A stretch of DNA of 6,037 nt from Actinomycetes bacterium (lineage in GTDB: Bacteria; Actinomycetota; Acidimicrobiia; Acidimicrobiales; UBA8190): NCBI GenBank assembly GCA_021798135.1, contig JAJZYI010000206.1, positions 1-6,037 of the forward strand. Reading direction: 5' to 3'. The position numbers and the translations under genes are program-made. Within the stretch, counting starts at the first letter, position 1. The number at the start of each line of letters is the position of its first letter. The notes under the pieces were generated by a model. The model was given only the letters and a program-made list of their open reading frames with translations. It ran no database searches and had not been told where the DNA came from. This document shows, piece after piece, positions 1 through 5,203 of this stretch.

Positions 1-678
1 GGGTCGACCCCGGCGTCGAGCTTCACGGTGAACTCGGCCACGCAGATCACCGCCACCGCACCCGCCCTCGCGGCCGGCACCGTCGACGTCACCGTCACCA
101 CCGCCGGCGGCACCAGCACCACCTCCACCGCCGACCAGTACACCGCCGTCGTGCCCGCGCCGACGGTGACCTCGATCAGCCCCTCGACGGGCATCCTGGG
201 ACTCTCCGTCCTCGTCACCATCACCGGCACCAACCTCTCTGGCGCCACCGCCGTCTCGTTCGGGACCACACCGGCCCTCTTCACGGTGGTCTCCGCCACG
301 CAGATCACCGCCACCGCACCGCTGCTCTCGGCCGGCACCGTCGACGTGACCGTCACCACCGCGGGCGGCACCAGCCCGATCTCCTCTGCGGACCGGTACA
401 CCGTTGTGACCCCGACCCCGACGGTGACGGGGCTGTCGCCGACGTCGGGCTCGACCGCCGGCGGCACGTCGGTGACGATCACCGGCACCAACCTGACCGG
501 CGCCACCGCCGTGTCCTTCGGGTCGACCCCGGCGTCGAGCTTCACGGTCGACTCGGCCACGCAGATCACCGCCACCGCGCCCGCCCTCGCCGCCGGCACC
601 GTCGACGTGACCGTCACCACCGCCGGCGGCACCAGCAGCACCTCGACCGCCGACCAGTACACCGCGGTGACCCCGGCC
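1..678 (+). repeat. Tandem IPT/TIG-domain coding repeats (about 258-261 bp units)
   Basis: Three in-frame units are visible: a partial one at 1-159, then 160-417 (86 codons) and 418-678 (87 codons). Each complete unit reads PTVT-x-[IL]-SP, then VTITGTNL-[ST]-GATAVSFG, then SATQITATAP, then AGTVDVTVTTAGGTS, then AD-[QR]-YT. Bases 1-150 align with 520-669 without gaps and I count 9 differences, so the first and third units are about 94% identical in DNA. The middle unit is more diverged, with GILGLSVLVTITG where the third unit has GSTAGGTSVTITG. This pattern indicates recent duplication or gene conversion between non-adjacent units. Confidence 0.9.
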
Positions 679-2088
679 CCGAGCACGCCGCCCTCCGGTG
701 GCACGAGCCCTCCGCCGCCGGTCGTCGTGGTGCCCACCGCACCGTCGATCGTGTCGATCGAGCCGGGCGACGGCGAGCTCACGGTCGCCTTCAGCGCTCC
801 GGCGAGCGACGGGGGCAGCCCGGTCAACGGCTACACCGTGACGTGCGTGGCAGCGTCGGGCGCGACCACTTCGGCGTCGGCGCCCGCCGCCTCCGCTGCG
901 GCCACGGTGTCCGGGCTCACCGACGGCACGCACTACACGTGCACCGTCGCCGCCTCCAACGCCGCCGGCTCGGGACCGCCGTCGGCGCCCGTGTCCGCCA
1001 CGCCGCACGCACCAGGCCCCACGGCGCCTGCCGCGCCGGGCAACGTCACGGCGGTGCCGGAGCGCGGCGCCGCCGTCGTCAGCTGGTCGGCGCCCTCCTC
1101 GGACGGCGGCAGCCCCATCGTCGCCTACCTGGTCGGCAGCGCCCCGCTGTGCGGGCCCTGCACGGGCACCATCGTGCCGCCGGACCTCCGGTCAGCGACC
1201 GTGCGCGGCCTGCCCGCCGGGTCGACCGCGACGATGTGGGTGGTCGCCGTGAACCGTGCCGGCCTGCTGTCGCCCCGCTCCGCCACCGTCACCGTCAAGA
1301 TCCCTGCCGCTGGCGGTTGCGCCTCGTCGTCGATCGGCGGTTGGCTCGTGGAGTGGAACGGGACCGTCGTCCCCGACGGGACGGGGCGGCCGCCGTACTT
1401 CGGTTCCGCTGCCACGGAGCACCTGCCGTCGGCGGTGTCCGCCATCGCGGCCACGCCAGACTGCCGGGGGTACTGGGAGCTCACCGCGTCGGGCCAGGTC
1501 TACGCCTTCGGTGACGCCGGCTACCACGGCGCCCCGGCGCTCGGCCCCGGCACCGGTGTTGCCGTGGCCATCCGCGGTACGCCGGACGGTCGTGGCTACT
1601 GGATCGCCACGTCGGCCGGTGACGTCTACGCCTTCGGCGACGCCCCTGACGTAGGGTCGCCGCAGGCGTCGGGGATCGCCCCCTCGGCCCCGATCGTCGC
1701 CATGGCGACGAACGGCGGAGGCGGCTACTGGCTGGTCACCGCCGACGGCTCGGTCTACGCCTTCGGCGACGCGCCGTACCTCGGCTCCCTGCCCGGGATC
1801 GGGGTCTCCCCCGCCGGCCGGGTCACCGCCATCGCCGCCACCACCGACGGCCGCGGCTACTGGATCGCCAGCTCGGGCGGCGGCGTGTACGCCTTCGGCG
1901 ACGCCACGTACGCCGGCAGCCCCGGAACCTCCGCCCGCTCCGGCCCGATCACGTCGATCGCCGCAGCGCCGGGCGGTGGCTACTGGACCGTGACCGCCGG
2001 TGGCTCGGTGGAGGCGTTCGGCGGCGCGCTGCCCCTGTGGCCGATGCCGGTGACGACCAGCCCCGTGTGGGGGATCGTCGGCCTCTGA
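1..2088 (+). CDS. TIG / Fn3 / beta-propeller-repeat surface or secreted protein (5' end outside window)
   Basis: The reading frame is open from base 1 and a TIG domain is cut at the window edge, so the true start and any signal peptide lie upstream; the in-frame GTG at 28 is not a start. The 695 visible residues contain: a partial TIG domain (1-53), two complete TIG domains (about 54-139 and 140-226), a Pro/Gly/Ser/Val linker (about 227-244), two fibronectin type III domains (about 245-338 and 342-435), and six GYW...G-VYAFGDA-type repeats (446-695). TIG and Fn3 are immunoglobulin-like folds common in extracellular adhesion and carbohydrate-associated proteins. No catalytic domain, membrane helix or LPXTG sorting signal is visible, and the protein ends right after the last repeat. 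Six cysteines in three plausible pairs fit an exported protein. It stands alone, convergent with serA. A structural or adhesive role is inferred; ligand and partners are unknown. An enzymatic domain upstream of the window cannot be excluded. Confidence 0.88.
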   Translation, partial: GSTPASSFTVNSATQITATAPALAAGTVDVTVTTAGGTSTTSTADQYTAVVPAPTVTSISPSTGILGLSVLVTITGTNLSGATAVSFGTTPALFTVVSATQITATAPLLSAGTVDVTVTTAGGTSPISSADRYTVVTPTPTVTGLSPTSGSTAGGTSVTITGTNLTGATAVSFGSTPASSFTVDSATQITATAPALAAGTVDVTVTTAGGTSSTSTADQYTAVTPAPSTPPSGGTSPPPPVVVVPTAPSIVSIEPGDGELTVAFSAPASDGGSPVNGYTVTCVAASGATTSASAPAASAAATVSGLTDGTHYTCTVAASNAAGSGPPSAPVSATPHAPGPTAPAAPGNVTAVPERGAAVVSWSAPSSDGGSPIVAYLVGSAPLCGPCTGTIVPPDLRSATVRGLPAGSTATMWVVAVNRAGLLSPRSATVTVKIPAAGGCASSSIGGWLVEWNGTVVPDGTGRPPYFGSAATEHLPSAVSAIAATPDCRGYWELTASGQVYAFGDAGYHGAPALGPGTGVAVAIRGTPDGRGYWIATSAGDVYAFGDAPDVGSPQASGIAPSAPIVAMATNGGGGYWLVTADGSVYAFGDAPYLGSLPGIGVSPAGRVTAIAATTDGRGYWIASSGGGVYAFGDATYAGSPGTSARSGPITSIAAAPGGGYWTVTAGGSVEAFGGALPLWPMPVTTSPVWGIVGL
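733..1308 (+). other. Two tandem fibronectin type III domains within the TIG protein
   Basis: Domain 1 runs from PTAPSIVSIEPG to about VSATPHA (733-1014). Domain 2 runs from APAAPGNVTAVPE to about VTVKIP (1024-1305). Both show the usual Fn3 pattern: an early Pro-rich strand, [FW]-S-AP-x-SDGGSP before the C strand Tyr (GYTVT, AYLVG), the L-x-x-G-[ST] turn (SGLTDGTHYTC, RGLPAGSTATMW), and the conserved late V-x-A-x-N-x-[AG]-G (VAASNAAGSG, VAVNRAGLLS). Domain 1 has Cys at 844-846 and 940-942, on what should be the neighbouring C and F strands. Domain 2 has a CGPC tetrapeptide at 1150-1161 in a loop. Confidence 0.85.
1336..2085 (+). repeat. Six GYW...VYAFGDA repeats, probable six-bladed beta-propeller
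   Basis: Repeat starts (the G of GYW or GGW) fall at 1336, 1468, 1594, 1723, 1855 and 1978, giving spacings of 44, 42, 43, 44 and 41 codons and a last unit of 36. The consensus is GYW-[ILTE]-x-[TS]-x-x-G-x-VYAFGDA-x-Y-x-GS, then a short Pro/Gly loop, then a hydrophobic strand ending AATPDGR before the next GYW. The first unit is degenerate (GGWLVEWNGTVV, then FGS), and the last has VEAFGGA and ends VWGIVGL at the C-terminus. Six units of about 43 residues with alternating strands fit a small-bladed beta-propeller. The fold is inferred from periodicity and not demonstrated. Confidence 0.8.
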
Positions 2089-2092
2089 CGGA

Positions 2093-2131
2093 CCGTCCGG
2101 GCGGCGGACGGCTCGGCGCGCCGTCCGGCCG
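2093..2131. terminator. Probable bidirectional hairpin terminator between convergent genes
   Basis: CGGACGGC at 2105-2112 pairs perfectly with GCCGTCCG at 2120-2127 around a 7-nt loop. Three further pairs (2102-2104 with 2129-2131) form if G2128 is bulged. The same central segment, 2105-2111, can instead pair with CCGTCCG at 2093-2099 around a 5-nt loop. The structures occupy most of the 49-bp gap between the stop of the TIG protein and the stop of serA, the expected place for a shared terminator. There is no T-tract on either strand, which is common in high-GC actinobacteria but lowers certainty. Confidence 0.6.
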
Positions 2132-2137
2132 GTGCCG

Positions 2138-3412
2138 TCAGGCCGGCGGGGACGCCACGCGCAGGCGGACGGTGGCGTCGAGCTTGCCGAGCTCCACCAG
2201 CAGGTCGGCCGGCGGCTCCGGCACCACGTCAGCGATCACGTAGCCGACCTCGCCCCGGGTGCCCAGCAGCTCGCCCTCGATGTTGAGCCCGCGCTGGGCC
2301 ACCAGGGAGTTCACCTCGGCCAGCACGCCCGGCACGTTGCGGTGGATGTACAGCAGGCGTGACCGGCCGGCCATCTCGTGCAGGTCGAGCCCGGGCAGGT
2401 TGACGCTGAGGGCGGTGGCGCCCTCCGCGACGAAGCGGGCCAGCTTGCCGGCCACGAAGTTGCCGATGTCCTGCTGGGCTTCCTCGGTCGACCCGCCGAC
2501 GTGTGGCGTCAGGATGACGTTGGGCAGGCCCCGCAGCTCGGACACGAACGGCTCGGCGCCGCTCGCCGGCTCGTGGGGGAACACGTCAACCGCCGCCCCG
2601 GCGAGGTGCCCGGACTCCAGGTGCGCCCGCAGCGCCCCGTGGTCGACGACGAACCCCCGGCTCAGGTTGATGAAGAGGCTGCCGGGGCGCATGCTCGACA
2701 GCTCCTCCTCGCCGAACAGCTGTCGGTTGGCGGGACGCCCGTCGACGTGCAGGGTGACGATGTCCACCGACTCCAGGAGCTCGTGGAGCGTGCCGCACGA
2801 CCGTGCGTTGCCCAGGGCCAGCTTGTCGGCCGTGTCGTAGAACAGGACGGTCATGCCCAGGCTCTCGGCGACGACGGACAGCTGGCTGCCGATGTTGCCG
2901 TAGCCGACGATGCCGAGCCGCCGCCCGCGGATCTCGTGGCTCCCCGCGGCGGACTTGTCCCACACCCCGTCGTGCATGGCGGCGTTCTTGTCCGTCAGCC
3001 GGCGGGTCAGCGCGATCATCTCGGCGATCGCCAGCTCCACCACGCTGCGGGTGTTCGAGAACGGGGCGTTGAAGACCGCCACGCCGCCCCGTGTCGCCGC
3101 GCCGAGGTCGATCTGGTTCGTCCCGATGCAGAAGGCCCCGATCGCCAGGAGGTCGGGGGCCGCCTGGAGCACCGCCTGGGTGACGTGGGTCCTCGACCGG
3201 ATGCCGACGACGTCGAACCCGGGGAGCCGCTCGCACAGCTCCGCCTCGTCCATGGCCCGGCCCATCGTCTCGACGGCGAACCCCGCCGCCTCGAGGACCG
3301 ACGCCGCGTCCGGGTGGATGTTCTCGAGCAGGAGCGCCCGGCGACGCCCCCCCGCCCGCTCGGTGGACCGCTGCGTCACGTCCGTCACCATCCCGTCGTC
3401 ACTCGTCCCCAT
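2138..3412 (-). CDS. serA: D-3-phosphoglycerate dehydrogenase, short E. coli type with ACT domain
   Basis: It oxidises 3-phosphoglycerate to 3-phosphohydroxypyruvate with NAD+, the first step of phosphorylated serine biosynthesis in the cytoplasm. The 424 residues align along the whole 410-residue E. coli SerA. Visible features are RSRTH (72-76), CIGTNQIDL (95-103), NAPFSNTRSVVELAI (115-129), the Rossmann GYGNIG (170-175) with Asp193 for the NAD ribose, catalytic Arg252 (NLSRG), Glu281 (FPHEP) and His304 (TPHVGGSTEEAQ), and a C-terminal ACT domain (about 353-424). His357, Asn359 and Asn377 match the E. coli serine-binding His344, Asn346 and Asn364, so feedback inhibition by serine is expected. 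The long actinobacterial form with an extra regulatory domain (about 528 residues in mycobacteria) is not what is seen here. The ATG at 3412 lies 2 nt after the stop of the upstream oxidase; an ATG seven codons further in (3391) is an alternative start, and neither has a clear ribosome-binding site. Confidence 0.95.
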   Translation of the reverse strand: MGTSDDGMVTDVTQRSTERAGGRRRALLLENIHPDAASVLEAAGFAVETMGRAMDEAELCERLPGFDVVGIRSRTHVTQAVLQAAPDLLAIGAFCIGTNQIDLGAATRGGVAVFNAPFSNTRSVVELAIAEMIALTRRLTDKNAAMHDGVWDKSAAGSHEIRGRRLGIVGYGNIGSQLSVVAESLGMTVLFYDTADKLALGNARSCGTLHELLESVDIVTLHVDGRPANRQLFGEEELSSMRPGSLFINLSRGFVVDHGALRAHLESGHLAGAAVDVFPHEPASGAEPFVSELRGLPNVILTPHVGGSTEEAQQDIGNFVAGKLARFVAEGATALSVNLPGLDLHEMAGRSRLLYIHRNVPGVLAEVNSLVAQRGLNIEGELLGTRGEVGYVIADVVPEPPADLLVELGKLDATVRLRVASPPA

Positions 3413-3417
3413 CGTCA
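3410..3417 (-). promoter_or_regulatory. Stop-start junction coupling the oxidase to serA
   Basis: On the minus strand the oxidase stop TGA (3417-3415) is followed by CG and then the serA ATG (3412-3410). No good Shine-Dalgarno sits at normal distance: the nearest purine-rich GGTGA ends about 15 nt before the ATG. Such a junction usually means co-transcription and translation of the second gene by reinitiation after the first. The two positions and the spacing are seen directly; the mechanism is inferred. Confidence 0.6.
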
Positions 3418-4911
3418 GTCGTCGCCGTCACCGCGCCGGAGCTCCCCGCCGGTCCCCGCTGGCTGCAGGAGCGCCCCGTCGCGGTCGCCGTCGCCGTCGC
3501 CCAGCAGCACCCCCGGGTTGAGCACGCCGCGGGGATCGAGCGCACCCTTCAGGGCGCGCATGGCGGCGACCTCGGCCGCGCTGCGCGAGAGGCCCAGCCA
3601 CGGGACCTTCGCCCTGCCGATGCCGTGCTCGGCGCTGATGCTGCCGTCGTGCGCCGCCACCAGCTCGAGCACTGCGCCGTCCACGGACTCGTCGTCGGCC
3701 GCGGGCCCCACCACGTTCACGTGCAGGTTGCCGTCGCCCACGTGGCCGAACAGCACCGCCGTGGCGCCAGGTGACGCCGCCGCCACCACCGCCCGGACCT
3801 GCCGCTCGAAGGCGCCCAGGGCGGCGAGCGGCAGCGTCACGTCCAGCTTGTGCGGGACGCCGAGGCTGTTCACCGCCTCGGTGTGGCGCTCCCGGTAGGC
3901 CCAGAGCCGGGCAGCACCGGCGTCGTCCTCGGCCACCGCGGTCGCGTCGTCGTCCACGTCCAGGTCCGCCAGTGCCGCTGCCAGCTCCTCGACCACGGCG
4001 TCCCGCCCGGTGACCTCGACCAGCAGGTACGCCGGGCGCCGGGCGGCGAACGGCGGTTCCACCCCGGCGTGCGCGCAGACCAGGTCCAGCCCGTCCTGGT
4101 AGAAGATCTCCGCCGCGCTCAGGCCGTCGGCCCGCCGTCGCAGCTCGGACACCACCGTCACGGCGGCGTCGGTGGACGCCAGGCCCAGCACGGCGACGGC
4201 CCGAGCCGGCTGGTGGGCCACCAGGCGCAGCCGGACGGCCGTCACGACAGCGAGCGTTCCCTCGCTCCCCACGACGAGCTGGGACAGGTCGTAGCCGGTG
4301 TTGTCCTTCACCAGGCCGGACAGGCGGGTGAGGACCGTGCCGTCGGCCAGGACGAGCTCCGTGCCGACCACCTGCTGCCGCATGGCGCCGTAGCGCAGCA
4401 CGTGCAGGCCGCCCGCGTTCGTCGCCACCATGCCACCGACCGTCGCCGAGTCCCGCGCAGCCAGGTCGACGGCGAAGGCCAGGCCGGCGGCACGCGCCGC
4501 CTGCTGCACGGCGGCCAGCGTCGCGCCGGCGCCGGCGGTGACCTGGTAGGCGCCCGTGTCCACGGGGCCGATCGACGACAGGCGAGCCGTGCTGAGCACG
4601 ACCGGGACCGGTCGGCCGGGCGCAGCGGGCGGCGGCACCGAACCTCCCACCAGCCCGGTGTTGCCTCCCTGGACCACCACCGGCACGCCCGCCGCGCCGC
4701 AGGCACGCAGCACGCCGGCCACCTCGCCGGTCGTCCCGGGCCGCACGACTGCGGACGCCGGGCCCTCGAACCGGCCCGTCCAGTCCCTCGTGTACCCGGC
4801 GACCACCTCGGGGTCGACCAGCACGTGGGCGGCACCGACCACCGCCGCCAGATCATCGGCCAGGCTGGCACCACCGGCTTGCGGCGCGGCGAGGGGTGAG
4901 GGCGACGTCAT
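3415..4911 (-). CDS. FAD-linked oxidoreductase, D-2-hydroxyglutarate dehydrogenase-like
   Basis: This 498-residue protein has an N-terminal FAD-binding PCMH-type domain (about 35-235) and a C-terminal FAD-linked oxidase domain (about 236-470). Motifs VVVQGGNTGLVGGSVP (78-93), ATNAGGLHVLRYG (163-175) and KDNTGYDLSQLVVGSEGTL (202-220) resemble human D2HGDH much more than D-lactate dehydrogenase or GlcD, as I recall those sequences. Human substrate- and metal-site residues have counterparts in Arg340, Thr344, Lys355, His390 and His397 (FGHVGDGNLHVNV), Asn399, Glu428 and His429 (SAEHGIG). The expected reaction is D-2-hydroxyglutarate to 2-oxoglutarate, with electrons leaving FAD to an acceptor such as ETF; related 2-hydroxyacids are possible. 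The ATG at 4911 is chosen because the family starts here; the frame stays open upstream only through repeats whose 13- and 16-bp periods are not codon multiples and then antisense to another gene. There is no clear ribosome-binding site. A Gly/Asp-rich tail of about 28 residues follows the usual end (LNPGVLL). It is the first gene of an operon with serA. Confidence 0.88.
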   Translation of the reverse strand: MTSPSPLAAPQAGGASLADDLAAVVGAAHVLVDPEVVAGYTRDWTGRFEGPASAVVRPGTTGEVAGVLRACGAAGVPVVVQGGNTGLVGGSVPPPAAPGRPVPVVLSTARLSSIGPVDTGAYQVTAGAGATLAAVQQAARAAGLAFAVDLAARDSATVGGMVATNAGGLHVLRYGAMRQQVVGTELVLADGTVLTRLSGLVKDNTGYDLSQLVVGSEGTLAVVTAVRLRLVAHQPARAVAVLGLASTDAAVTVVSELRRRADGLSAAEIFYQDGLDLVCAHAGVEPPFAARRPAYLLVEVTGRDAVVEELAAALADLDVDDDATAVAEDDAGAARLWAYRERHTEAVNSLGVPHKLDVTLPLAALGAFERQVRAVVAAASPGATAVLFGHVGDGNLHVNVVGPAADDESVDGAVLELVAAHDGSISAEHGIGRAKVPWLGLSRSAAEVAAMRALKGALDPRGVLNPGVLLGDGDGDRDGALLQPAGTGGELRRGDGDD

Positions 4912-4928
4912 GGCTCGCCGCCACACTA
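4912..4928 (-). promoter_or_regulatory. Candidate -10 element for the oxidase-serA operon
   Basis: On the minus strand TAGTGT (4928-4923) matches the actinobacterial TANNNT -10 pattern and ends 11 nt before the ATG at 4911. That would give a leader of only a few bases, in keeping with the lack of a Shine-Dalgarno. The region about 17 bp further upstream has no convincing -35 hexamer, so this is a weak prediction. Confidence 0.3.
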
Positions 4929-4940
4929 CCGCCGGCGGCC

Positions 4941-5006
4941 GTGCCCTCCTGCCGGGCCACCTCGGCCGTGCCCTCCGGCCGTGCCCTCCGGCCGTGCCCT
5001 CCGGCT
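4941..5006. repeat. 13-bp tandem repeat array, unit GTGCCCTCCGGCC
   Basis: Three consecutive near-perfect copies start at 4968, 4981 and 4994 (the last base of the third differs). They are preceded by a degenerate 14-bp copy at 4954 and a one-mismatch copy at 4941. The period is not a multiple of three and the array lies between divergent starts, so it is non-coding. Together with the neighbouring 16-bp array it fills most of the intergenic region. Confidence 0.85.
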
Positions 5007-5024
5007 GGCGCGGCCGCCGGACCG

Positions 5025-5167
5025 AGGAACCGCCGTCCCCAGGAATCCCGCCGGCAGGAACCGCCGCCCGGAGGCGCCGCGTGCCCGACGGTCCGCCGGC
5101 CGGAGGGGCCGCGTGCCCGACGGTCCGCCGGCCGGAGGGGCCGCGTGCCCGACGGTCCGCCGCACGG
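5025..5167. repeat. 16/32-bp tandem repeat array
   Basis: Nine units start at 5025, 5041, 5056, 5072, 5088, 5104, 5120, 5136 and 5152; all are 16 bp except the second (15 bp). From 5072 onward two half-units alternate: AGGGGCCGCGTGCCCG (5104, 5136; one mismatch at 5072) and ACGGTCCGCCGGCCGG (5088, 5120; diverging only at its end at 5152). This gives an exact 32-bp higher-order period. The first three units are a more diverged AGGAAnC-type variant. The array ends one base before the predicted -35 of the SDR gene. The repeats are seen directly; any function is unknown. Confidence 0.88.
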
Positions 5168-5203
5168 TGGACGGTGGTCGCGGGTCCCCCTACGCTCCGC
5201 ACC
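5168..5203 (+). promoter_or_regulatory. Candidate promoter for the SDR gene, likely leaderless transcript
   Basis: TGGACG at 5168-5173 (4 of 6 to TTGACA) is followed after exactly 17 bp by TACGCT at 5191-5196 (TANNNT). The ATG at 5204 begins 7 nt after the -10, so transcription would start at or next to the start codon. No Shine-Dalgarno-like purine run precedes the ATG, which agrees with a leaderless mRNA, a common arrangement in actinobacteria. The hexamers and spacing are seen; use as a promoter is inferred. Confidence 0.55.

Noticed and set aside
1150..1161. CGPC motif as a thioredoxin-like redox centre.
   Set aside because: It lies in a loop of an Fn3 domain with no thioredoxin fold, Trp or cis-Pro context; a structural disulfide or chance is more likely.
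2378..3898. Long plus-strand open frame (about 500 codons) opposite serA and the oxidase.
   Set aside because: It is a high-GC shadow frame: low-complexity Arg/Pro/His/Val composition, no motif, and it spans two strongly supported genes on the other strand.
4945..4950. Minus-strand AGGAGG as the ribosome-binding site of the oxidase.
   Set aside because: It is over 30 nt from ATG 4911 and about 18 nt from the nearest in-frame GTG (4926), too far for either; it is part of the first 13-bp repeat unit.
4941..5167. CRISPR array.
   Set aside because: The repeats are directly tandem with no unique spacers, units are only 13 or 16 bp, and no cas genes are present.
4556..5203. Upstream plus-strand extension of the SDR frame.
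   Set aside because: It overlaps the oxidase on the opposite strand and runs through the repeat arrays; the SDR fold begins about ten residues after ATG 5204.
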